41,269 bases of DNA from a bacterium (GTDB taxonomy: Bacteria > Armatimonadota > UBA5829): assembly GCA_021373255.1 (NCBI GenBank), contig JAJFTD010000098.1, positions 1 to 41,269 of the forward strand. Reading direction: 5' to 3'. This document shows, in pieces, positions 1-6,012 of the stretch. Below the pieces are notes generated by a model, which worked only from the letters and a program-made list of their open reading frames with translations, did no database searches and was not told where the DNA came from. The position numbers and the translations under genes are program-made. Within the stretch, counting starts at the first letter, position 1. Every line of letters begins with the position of its first letter.

Positions 1-660
1 ATAGGCGTAATGATCATTTGCTCCAAAAATGCAGGGGCAATAGGGACTTTCTACCACTCTCACTGGCGCTTTTGCTGAGAACGAAGGATAGCTCATTACA
101 ACGCTATAATATTTTTTTGATTCCTTGCCATCTAAAACTAATATGGCTTTTCCTTCTCGGAAACCAACAAAGCATACATGCTTACTGTCTACAGAGAAAT
201 AGGGCTCTCTAATCCCGTCAAACTCTGCGCTTTCCTTTCCATCTATCACCATCACCCATTTTTTGCCTTTTCTAGCCGTATACGCAACACGGCGGCCATC
301 AGGGCTGAAGCATAAATCACGCGTGTTGTATGCCCCTTTTGTAACATTTCGTATCTGGTCGTAAGATGGGCCCTCTTTACCATCCAGCCACATACAGCAT
401 TTACCAGTCTCCAACAGTTCCACACCACCCACATGCCGGTCGCAGGGAGATTTTTTACATAACGCGAGATCAATAGGGAATTCCATGTTGTTGAGTTCTC
501 TAATGCGCTCCGGGGTCCACAACTTAAGATCATTCTCATTTTCAATAATAATTGAAGGCAGGCGTCCCAGTTTTTCAATTCTATAGTCGATCGCTTCGGC
601 TGGGCATGTAATGGTACTCGCTATTATAAGTAAGCAGAGTTTTAGAAAGATTTTATGCAA
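1..660 (-). CDS. Secreted beta-propeller-like (WD40/TolB-type repeat) protein, C-terminus cut by window edge
   Basis: An open frame of 220 codons runs to the left edge, so the C-terminus is missing. I chose the TTG at 658-660 because AGGGG lies 8 nt upstream; a GTG at 667-669 is in frame but abuts that ribosome-binding site. The N-terminus (MHKIFLKLCLLIIAS...AEA) is a typical Sec signal peptide, probably cut after AEA near residue 23. From about residue 110 it has propeller-like repeats: FSPDGRRVAYTARKGKKW, then VMVIDGKE, then FSVDSKHVCFVGFREGKA, then LVLDGKE. Such SPDG...VAY...G...VVDG repeats are typical of WD40-like/TolB-like periplasmic or extracellular proteins. Several Cys residues fall between the signal and the repeats. 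The substrate is unknown. It diverges from secG. Confidence 0.75.
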   Translation of the reverse strand, partial: MHKIFLKLCLLIIASTITCPAEAIDYRIEKLGRLPSIIIENENDLKLWTPERIRELNNMEFPIDLALCKKSPCDRHVGGVELLETGKCCMWLDGKEGPSYDQIRNVTKGAYNTRDLCFSPDGRRVAYTARKGKKWVMVIDGKESAEFDGIREPYFSVDSKHVCFVGFREGKAILVLDGKESKKYYSVVMSYPSFSAKAPVRVVESPYCPCIFGANDHYAY

Positions 661-762
661 TGTATACACCCCTATGTATAAGTTTCTTTGTTCTGATTAT
701 CGGATCCATGTGGCAATTCCTGCGTAAAGATCGGCTAATTGGTTCAAATGCGAATCAAATGA

Positions 763-791
763 TTGACTCCTGAGCAGATATCTGCTAATAT
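763..791 (+). promoter_or_regulatory. Sigma-70-type promoter for secG with a palindromic spacer
   Basis: TTGACT (763-768), a 17-nt spacer and TAATAT (786-791), preceded by TG as in extended -10 promoters. A perfect 14-bp palindrome, AGCAGATATCTGCT (773-786), fills most of the spacer and could be an operator. The predicted leader is about 95 nt long and contains a GGGC-AAGAA-GCCC hairpin near 804-816. Confidence 0.6.
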
Positions 792-830
792 ATGTGAGTT
801 GTAGGGCAAGAAGCCCGTTGACTACTTCGC

Positions 831-884
831 TGTTTCGAGAAATTGTTCTCGGAGCAGGAAATGCGCTTACGCGCTTATGAGGTG
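831..884 (+). repeat. Structured leader element, copy A, in the secG 5' UTR
   Basis: This stretch resembles the reverse complement of 1394-1449, upstream of the small membrane gene. Shared parts in order: TGTTTCGAGAA, GTTC, GGAAA, a GCGC-N4-GCGC hairpin with different loop bases, CTTA and GAGG, which serves as the ribosome-binding site. A second hairpin, CGAGAA-ATTG-TTCTCG, lies at the 5' side. Similarity was judged by eye. Confidence 0.5.
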
Positions 885-894
885 TATCTTTATA

Positions 895-1134
895 ATGGCA
901 TCCTTTTGGCACTGGTTTTTTTCGGCTTTGCAGATGATAAGTGCTGTTGCGCTTATCGCTATTGTTATGTCGCAGGCTACTAAGAGCGAAGGTCTGAGCG
1001 GAACTATCGGTGGTAAGTCTGAGTCTGCGTTTCAGGGGAAGCCGGGCCTTGAAGAGAGGCTTGCTGAGGTCACTAAGTGGTCTGCAGTTAGCTTCCTGGT
1101 GATGAGCGGAATAATGACCTACCTTGTAAAATAG
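895..1134 (+). CDS. secG: SecG, preprotein translocase subunit
   Basis: A small inner-membrane subunit of the SecYEG channel that assists protein export. The 79-residue product has the family's two-helix layout: helix 1 near residues 3-26 (FFSALQMISAVALIAIVMSQ), a Gly/Ser-rich cytoplasmic loop containing SEGLSGTIGG, and helix 2 near 60-78 (WSAVSFLVMSGIMTYLV). The length is normal for SecG. I chose ATG 895 because GAGGTG lies 10 nt upstream; the ATG at 877 has no such site. It is monocistronic, with its own promoter and a hairpin terminator directly after the stop codon. Confidence 0.92.
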   Translation: MASFWHWFFSALQMISAVALIAIVMSQATKSEGLSGTIGGKSESAFQGKPGLEERLAEVTKWSAVSFLVMSGIMTYLVK

Positions 1135-1153
1135 TAGATTTTAGTAATAAAAC

Positions 1154-1190
1154 AATCGCCCACGATTCATGCGAACCGTGGGCGATTTTC
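1154..1190. terminator. Bidirectional intrinsic terminator between secG and the small membrane gene
   Basis: A perfect 11-bp stem, AATCGCCCACG with CGTGGGCGATT, encloses a 12-nt loop. TTTTCGTTT follows on the plus strand and an A-rich stretch precedes it, so it can stop both convergent transcripts. Confidence 0.85.
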
Positions 1191-1216
1191 GTTTATATTA
1201 TTTTGTCGATATAAGG

Positions 1217-1390
1217 TTAAGCGGCTCGCCTTAGTTCTTCATGCGATATTGCCTGGTGAGGGCATTCCTCACACCTGTCGAGTTGACAATCGAAACATTC
1301 ATCACGTTCAGGTTCTTTCGCAGTGAAAACCATATATCCGTACAGGCTGATCGAGCCGATTAGCCATCCTGCAATAAAAGCAATCCACAT
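1217..1390 (-). CDS. Small Cys-rich membrane protein, unknown function
   Basis: A 58-residue product with one N-terminal membrane helix (MWIAFIAGWLIGSISLYGYMVF) and a short polar tail with four clustered Cys residues (CFDCQLDRCEEC), followed by PHQ. The Cys spacing CxxC-x4-CxxC could bind zinc or an Fe-S centre, but I know of no matching family. ATG 1390 is preferred over upstream codons because AGAGG lies about 9 nt before it and the helix then starts at the N-terminus. It follows folP on the same strand after a 129-nt gap holding two copies of a 25-nt repeat. A shared terminator separates it from secG. Confidence 0.7.
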   Translation of the reverse strand: MWIAFIAGWLIGSISLYGYMVFTAKEPERDECFDCQLDRCEECPHQAISHEELRRAA

Positions 1391-1393
1391 AAT

Positions 1394-1473
1394 CCAAACC
1401 TCTAAGCGCGATAGCGCGTTTCCCGTTTCGGGAACTTGTTCTCGAAACACCTCTAAGCGCGATAGCGCGTTTC
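1394..1473 (-). repeat. Structured leader element, copy B, with a 25-nt direct repeat
   Basis: Two identical 25-nt copies lie at 1398-1422 and 1449-1473, 51 nt apart. Each carries AAGCGCGATAGCGCGTT, which folds as GCGC-GATA-GCGC. Read on the minus strand, the copy nearest the small membrane gene ends in AGAGG, its ribosome-binding site. The adjoining segment matches the secG leader at 831-884. Confidence 0.65.
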
Positions 1474-1519
1474 TCTAAGCGCCTTCATTGCGAATTATCG
1501 GCAGATTTAACTAAGTTCC

Positions 1520-2761
1520 TCAGCGGCACTCATCCCGGAGCCGGACTATTGCGTCAGTCATCCGGGCTACCCTGCACATTTCCTTTACATCGTGCACTCG
1601 CACAATATCCGCACCGTTGGCGATAGATACAGCTATAGTTGCGGCTGTGCCCTCCATTCGCTCCCCAACAGGTAGCCCGCCAAGAACTTTACCGATGGTA
1701 GCCTTTCGAGAGGTGCCAACGAGAATAGGACGGCCGATAGATGTTAACTCACGCAGCCGCCTGAGCAGTTCCAGGTTGTGCTCTACTGTCTTGCCGAACC
1801 CTATTCCAGGATCAATGATCAATAATCTTTCGTCCGCACCAGATTCAACGAATTCCCTTACACGCTCACGAAGGAATCCACTTACTTCCCCCAGGAGATC
1901 ATCGTATACAGGGCTCTCTTGCATGCACTCTGGAGTGCCTTTCGTGTGCTGCAGGATCGCAGGGCAACGTTTCCTTGCCACAAGCGGGATCATTGCTGGA
2001 TCAAATGTGCCGGAACTGATGTCGTTTACTATCAGTGCTCCGCTGTCCAAGGCAGCCTCGGCCACTGCAGATTTGGTTGTGTCTACTGATATAGGAACTT
2101 TCAATGCCTCAGCAAGTGCACGAATAACTGGTATCACTCTTTCAGTTTCTTCCTCGGAAGAGACACCTGCTGATCCAGGTCGTGTCGACTCACCGCCTAT
2201 ATCAATAATGTCAGCGCCATATTGGACCATTTCTACTGCATGATCCACAGCAGCTTTTATATCCGTAAACTGGCCACCATCTGAGAATGAATCTGGGGTG
2301 ACGTTCAGAATACCCATTACAAGGGTCTTCTTGCCGATTTCACCAAACATTGCGCTCAGGCGAGTATCGGCAAACTCCGAAATCGGCACGTTAACCGGGC
2401 AATCATAGTTTCGGAGTGCAGTTTCTATTTCAACGGAAAGGTCTTTGCATCCAAATCCTTGCTCAAGGAGTGCGTTGAGAACGTGTTGGAACTGCTTCCT
2501 GGTACCCATCAAAATGACATCACTGTGGGTGACGCCTGCAGTGATGACTTCTCTGCTCACAGCCGCGTCGCCACCACTTGCCAGGAAAGCTTCCTTGAGT
2601 ATGTGCACGATAGGCCTGCGAACGCTTTCCAGCTTAACAAGATAATGCCTGGCTTTCGGCAGCATGTGCCGTATTCCCATCTCCTCGCAGTTCAGCCGCT
2701 GCATTTCTCGAACTATTTCAATATCGGTATTCAATTGCATTACACGTGCTTTATGAGGCAT
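1520..2761 (-). CDS. folP: Dihydropteroate synthase, long form
   Basis: Joins 6-hydroxymethyl-dihydropterin diphosphate to p-aminobenzoate in folate synthesis. The C-terminal ~270 residues are a full DHPS TIM barrel: MGILNVTPDSFSDGG, DIIDIGGESTRPGS, ISVDTTKSAVAEAAL, IVNDISSG, IDPGIGFGKT, VGTSRKATIG and RVHDVKEM. About 145 residues precede the barrel, whereas the usual enzyme is about 280 residues in all; long forms with such N-terminal domains occur in several phyla, and the role of the extension is not known to me. ATG 2761 has AGGTGG 5 nt upstream, so I prefer it to the GTG codons at 2767 and 2770. Neighbouring folate genes are absent. A 10-bp inverted repeat sits just upstream of the ribosome-binding site. 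Confidence 0.93.
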   Translation of the reverse strand: MPHKARVMQLNTDIEIVREMQRLNCEEMGIRHMLPKARHYLVKLESVRRPIVHILKEAFLASGGDAAVSREVITAGVTHSDVILMGTRKQFQHVLNALLEQGFGCKDLSVEIETALRNYDCPVNVPISEFADTRLSAMFGEIGKKTLVMGILNVTPDSFSDGGQFTDIKAAVDHAVEMVQYGADIIDIGGESTRPGSAGVSSEEETERVIPVIRALAEALKVPISVDTTKSAVAEAALDSGALIVNDISSGTFDPAMIPLVARKRCPAILQHTKGTPECMQESPVYDDLLGEVSGFLRERVREFVESGADERLLIIDPGIGFGKTVEHNLELLRRLRELTSIGRPILVGTSRKATIGKVLGGLPVGERMEGTAATIAVSIANGADIVRVHDVKEMCRVARMTDAIVRLRDECR

Positions 2762-2776
2762 ATTCACCACCTATTG

Positions 2777-2827
2777 ACTTTCGGACACTATACAATATGT
2801 CTTTGCGATAACTTATCGTCCGAAAGT
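2777..2827 (-). promoter_or_regulatory. 10-bp perfect inverted repeat in the folP leader
   Basis: ACTTTCGGAC (2777-2786) and GTCCGAAAGT (2818-2827) are perfect inverted arms around 31 nt. The inner segment has its own palindrome, CGATAACTTATCG. The downstream arm ends about 2 nt before AGGTGG, so a folded RNA could affect folP translation, or the arms could be a protein site. Confidence 0.5.
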
Positions 2828-2965
2828 AGAACTCGATTTTCTGCAGATATACTGAATGTGCATATGCTAACTTAATTGCCGAAAATCCATAGAGCTAAAT
2901 TATACCCTTCCCGTTTCGTATTCCATAACTTTCCATTGCTATCCTGCTATTTCTTCGAGGCGACG

Positions 2966-2981
2966 TGGCACGGATGGTGCA
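2966..2981 (+). promoter_or_regulatory. Sigma-54-like (-24/-12) promoter before the 45-codon ORF
   Basis: TGGCACGGATGGTGCA matches the sigma-54 consensus TGGCACGNNNNTTGCW except for G in place of the first T of TTGC. The GG (2967-2968) and GC (2979-2980) are separated by exactly 10 nt, as required. The predicted start is near 2992, leaving a leader of about 27 nt to the ATG at 3019, with an ideal ribosome-binding site inside it. Confidence 0.6.
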
Positions 2982-3018
2982 TGGTATATAAATGCATGGA
3001 AATCAACCGGAGGAAATT

Positions 3019-3156
3019 ATGATACGGGGAAAGATCAACATCAAGTTGACTGTAGCCAAGTCCCGCAGCCGTGCCAATTCCGATACCAAGCTGGGTGTAT
3101 GGACCAATGTAATGGGTGCGCTCAGCTCTCTGTGGGATACGGACAATTACGTATAA
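3019..3156 (+). CDS. 45-residue orphan small protein, unknown function
   Basis: ATG 3019 is preceded by GGAGG with 5 nt spacing, an almost ideal ribosome-binding site, and by the sigma-54-like site at 2966-2981. The product starts MIRGKINIKLTVAKSRSRAN, is basic in its first half, and ends in an aromatic, acidic tail, SLWDTDNYV. It has no clear signal peptide and only a short weakly hydrophobic stretch (VMGALSSLW). I recognise no family. Its stop lies 2 nt from the end of the convergent phosphorylase gene. The assembled promoter, ribosome-binding site and ORF argue that it is real, although it is short. Confidence 0.6.
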   Translation: MIRGKINIKLTVAKSRSRANSDTKLGVWTNVMGALSSLWDTDNYV

Positions 3157-3158
3157 AA

Positions 3159-3938
3159 CTATATTTTCAAAGCATTATTCACTCTGCATGTGCTGTCGCA
3201 TCTGCCATGTAATTCGTGAATAGCTTTACGCACGACTCTCTGCAAACCGTCGGCTGTCGCAACCATAATAAACCTTACTTCTTCGTGAGTGAGTGGGGTA
3301 GGGGATATGCCACACGCGAGGTTGGTTACCACCCCAAGTGCGCCGTAGCATAATCCTGCCTCCCGCGCCAGAACAGCTTCAGGAAGATTTGTCATTCCGA
3401 TCACATCGCCTCCCCATGAGGCGTAGAGCCTTATTTCAGCCGGGCTCTCATACCTCGGGCCTTCTACACCTATATACACAGTATTCTGAAACACATTAAT
3501 ACCTTCATCGCGGCACGCTTTATACAGAGCGTCAGACACAGTCGGGCAGTATGGGTATGTGAAATCCGTATGCACGACCGGTCCTTCTGGGGCATCAAAA
3601 AAGGTATCAATACGTCCCTTGGTAAGGTCTATGAAGTCACCGAGTATTGCAAGTGTGCCTGGGAGCAGGTCTTTTCTCAACGAGCCAACAGCACACACCC
3701 CAATCACCTGCTCTATCCCGATTTTCTTCAGAGCGGCAATCTGAGCGCGGTAATTGATTTTACTCGGCGGGACAGAATGGCTAAAGCCGTGCCGAGGTAC
3801 AAACACCACGCGGGATTGGTCAATCTCACCAATAATTACCTCAGCGTCACCGAAACGAGTATATACTGTCTCTCGCTGCCCGGATACAAAACCCTCCATC
3901 TCATCCACACCGGTACCGCCGATCAGCCCCACGTTCAT
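3159..3938 (-). CDS. MTA/MTI phosphorylase family (probable 6-oxopurine-specific) nucleoside phosphorylase
   Basis: A trimeric purine nucleoside phosphorylase-type enzyme that cleaves 5'-methylthioadenosine, 5'-methylthioinosine or a purine nucleoside with phosphate. Seen: GLIGGTG near the N-terminus, PRHG, INYRAQIAALKKIG, VCAVGSLR, VEGPRYESPAEIR, and GMTNLPEAVLAREAGLCY. Near residue 212 it has VTN, where MTA phosphorylases have Asp (as in ATDYD) for adenine; Asn there is typical of 6-oxopurine enzymes. This points to methylthioinosine or inosine/guanosine, but the assignment is inference. I chose ATG 3938 (259 residues) because GGAGG lies 10 nt upstream and the family starts just before the GGTG loop; an in-frame ATG at 3956 lacks a ribosome-binding site. 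Confidence 0.85.
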   Translation of the reverse strand: MNVGLIGGTGVDEMEGFVSGQRETVYTRFGDAEVIIGEIDQSRVVFVPRHGFSHSVPPSKINYRAQIAALKKIGIEQVIGVCAVGSLRKDLLPGTLAILGDFIDLTKGRIDTFFDAPEGPVVHTDFTYPYCPTVSDALYKACRDEGINVFQNTVYIGVEGPRYESPAEIRLYASWGGDVIGMTNLPEAVLAREAGLCYGALGVVTNLACGISPTPLTHEEVRFIMVATADGLQRVVRKAIHELHGRCDSTCRVNNALKI

Positions 3939-4285
3939 AGTTCGTCTGCCTCCCATGTATCACGAAATGAATGCGCCAGTACATATAAATAATCCTCTAT
4001 TCATTAACCCGCATTATTCGTGTTAGGTGTTAATCCTCACTCTATACTCGCTAGAGAGAGAAATACGCCTGATGGAGAGGTTTGGGCTGTATTTAGGAGA
4101 CGGAATTATTGTATAATAAGCTGCAATGCACCACCAGCCATAAGAAATGAAGGGGCTTTGTGTGTGCTTGTCTAAGATTATAATGGACCGCAGCACCCGA
4201 GGCGTCGCTCATGGACTGGCTGCGCATAACGCGCGAGCGGTCGGGTTGGCTGAATTCTCATCGTCCAAAGGAGTACAATCCGCAT
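3939..4285. other. Divergent intergenic region upstream of the phosphorylase and STAS genes
   Basis: About 350 bp without a supported gene. Two TATAAT hexamers face the STAS gene (4112-4117 and 4179-4184), but neither has a convincing -35 partner at 16-18 nt. Tandem TAACAC repeats occur near 4022-4034 on the minus strand. The STAS reading frame stays open upstream to 4211, but no start there has a ribosome-binding site. Confidence 0.4.
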
Positions 4286-4645
4286 ATGGAAATGGATTTG
4301 CAGATCAATGTTCGCAAGAATGGGACCACTCGAGTGATCGATCTCACGGGCGAAGTAGACGCATACACGTCGGCACGTTTTCGAGAAGTGATGCTTGAAT
4401 TGATCGAAGAAGGCGGCCAGAATCTGGTGATCAACATGAGCAAAGTCGAATACATAGACAGCTCAGGTTTGGGTGCCTTGGTGGGCGGGCTCAAGAGAGT
4501 CAGTGAGCGTAAAGGCCGGATAGTCATCGTATGTGACCAACCCCAGGTAAGCAAGGTGTTCGAGATTACCGGACTGGAAAAAGTATTTCCGATCTACGGC
4601 AATGAGGCGGATGCCCTTAATTTAATTGGCGGTGAGGATAAGTAA
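4286..4645 (+). CDS. STAS-domain protein, anti-sigma factor antagonist type
   Basis: A 119-residue single STAS domain resembling SpoIIAA/RsbV anti-anti-sigma factors, which bind and release a partner-switching kinase when unphosphorylated. Seen: GEVDAYTSARFREVM, LVINMSKVEYIDSSGLGALVGGLKRV, and a C-terminal helix FEITGLEKVFPI. The IDSSGLGAL motif carries the Ser that the cognate kinase phosphorylates in this family. I start at ATG 4286, with AAAGGAG 12 nt upstream, a slightly long spacing; the open frame to 4211 gives an unlikely Trp/Arg-rich extension. No anti-sigma kinase or sigma factor is in the window, so its partner is unknown. It lies 55 bp before the GT4 gene on the same strand. Confidence 0.88.
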   Translation: MEMDLQINVRKNGTTRVIDLTGEVDAYTSARFREVMLELIEEGGQNLVINMSKVEYIDSSGLGALVGGLKRVSERKGRIVIVCDQPQVSKVFEITGLEKVFPIYGNEADALNLIGGEDK

Positions 4646-4668
4646 TAGCGCTCAAAGGAAGGAGTAGA

Positions 4669-4687
4669 CCTCGAGAACGTTTCGAGG
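4669..4687 (+). other. Hairpin between the STAS and GT4 genes
   Basis: CCTCGA-GAACGTT-TCGAGG forms a 6-bp stem with a 7-nt loop. AAGGAAGGAG lies just 5' of it, about 30 nt from the GT4 start, so the hairpin might bring that site closer; a weaker GAGG lies inside its 3' arm. No U-tract follows, so it is unlikely to be a terminator. Confidence 0.4.
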
Positions 4688-4700
4688 CGATGCTTTACAT

Positions 4701-6011
4701 ATGACCAGTAAAGAAGAAGGCGCTGTTGACAGCGTAGACATATCAGTCCCTGAAGAATTCGCACTTCGTGATGAGGTAAGATGGCTAAAGAGCGAAGACC
4801 TCAATCTCTTCGGTTATCTGCGGGAAACGATGAATAAGATTGAGCCCGCATACGTAGCGACCTACCCGCCAAGTGAGTGCGGAATTGCTACATTCACTAA
4901 AGATCTATCCTCATCTGTCGCCAAGTATACGCCATTCTCTAAACCATCTATTGTGGCTATCAAGCGCGAGCATGAAATTGAACCTTATGAGCGAGTTGTT
5001 AGGTTCCAGATATTCAAAGAGAACAAGCAATCATACCTGGACGCAGCTAAGTTCATAAACGATTCCTCGATTGATGTAGTCAGCCTGCAGCACGAGTTTG
5101 GTATATTCGGTGGGCCTGACGGTGAGTATGTGCTTGATTTCCTCGAGGCTTTGGAGAAACCGGCTGTAGCTACTCTTCACACTGTGTTACAGAGACCCAG
5201 CCCGAATCAAAAGCGTATTATGCAGGAAATGGGCAGGCTTTGCCAGGTGATGGTTGTAATGGTTCGCCTGGGCCGTGAAATCCTATTGGATACCTACGGT
5301 ATTGATCCCAAAAAAGCCACCATTATTCCTCACGGTGTGCCTAATGTCCATCGGGTATCGGCTGCAAGCGTGAAGCGCGCTCTGGGAATCTCCAATAGTC
5401 GAATATTATCCACATTTGGACTCATCAGCCGGGGCAAGGGAATCGAGTATGTGATTCAAGCAATGCCAAAAATCCTTGAGAAGCACCCTAATGTAGTTTA
5501 CCTGGTTCTTGGTGAGACCCACCCAGGAGTCCGCAAGCATGAAGGTGAATCCTATAGGAATATGCTGACCGATACCGTAAACCGGCTTGGCATAGAAGAG
5601 AATGTCCGATTCAACAACCGCTTCCTCAGCCTCAACGAACTTGTTCGATATTTGTGTGCAACCGATGTGTATGTGACCCCATATCTGAGCAAAGACCAGA
5701 TCGTTAGCGGCACTCTGGCTTATGCGCTTGGTTGCGGCAAAGCGATTGTCAGCACACCTTATCTTTATGCTGAAGAGGTCTTGGCTGATGGGCGCGGGAT
5801 GCTGGTGGACTTCGAGTCGCCAGATAGTATTGCCGATACTGTTAATCGTATACTTGACGAAAAAGAACTTAAAGAAGGCCTTGAGAATTCCGCTTATACA
5901 TACGGACGCCGAGCGGCGTGGTTCAATGTAGCGGTAGATTACCTGGACCTGTTCCACAGGGTCATCACCCGGCACCACGCTGGTGTGGCAGAAGTGAAAG
6001 GAGCAAAATAA
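4701..6011 (+). CDS. GT4-family glycosyltransferase, mannosyltransferase-like
   Basis: A 436-residue GT-B fold glycosyltransferase of family 4, expected to use a nucleotide sugar in the cytoplasm. Seen: YPPSECGIATFTKDL near residue 54, the N-lobe motif typical of GT4 mannosyltransferase-like proteins; LQHEFGIFGG; ATLHTVLQ; IIPHGVP; the hinge STFGLISRGKGIEYVI; and the donor-site region KDQIVSGTLAYALGCGKAIVSTPYLYAEEVL. The first ~45 residues are a charged extension. The mannose assignment rests on remembered family resemblance, and the acceptor is unknown. The next gene begins directly after its stop and encodes the (alpha/alpha)6 protein often paired with this type, so both probably act on the same glycan. 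Confidence 0.85.
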   Translation: MTSKEEGAVDSVDISVPEEFALRDEVRWLKSEDLNLFGYLRETMNKIEPAYVATYPPSECGIATFTKDLSSSVAKYTPFSKPSIVAIKREHEIEPYERVVRFQIFKENKQSYLDAAKFINDSSIDVVSLQHEFGIFGGPDGEYVLDFLEALEKPAVATLHTVLQRPSPNQKRIMQEMGRLCQVMVVMVRLGREILLDTYGIDPKKATIIPHGVPNVHRVSAASVKRALGISNSRILSTFGLISRGKGIEYVIQAMPKILEKHPNVVYLVLGETHPGVRKHEGESYRNMLTDTVNRLGIEENVRFNNRFLSLNELVRYLCATDVYVTPYLSKDQIVSGTLAYALGCGKAIVSTPYLYAEEVLADGRGMLVDFESPDSIADTVNRILDEKELKEGLENSAYTYGRRAAWFNVAVDYLDLFHRVITRHHAGVAEVKGAK

Positions 6012-6012
6012 C

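Noticed and set aside
252-578. 108-residue minus-strand frame
   Set aside because: It overlaps the propeller-like gene in another frame; the true frame has a signal peptide, repeats, a ribosome-binding site and no stop to the window edge.
697-912. 71-residue minus-strand frame upstream of secG
   Set aside because: It covers the secG promoter and leader, has no ribosome-binding site and no recognisable features.
1617-2243. 208-residue plus-strand frame opposite folP
   Set aside because: Antisense shadow of a fully conserved gene; Ser/Pro-rich low-information sequence.
3019-3110. Weak resemblance of GGGAAAG...AAGTCCCGCAGCCG to a cobalamin riboswitch
   Set aside because: The conserved B12-box and core helices are missing, and the stretch reads as a well-signalled small ORF.
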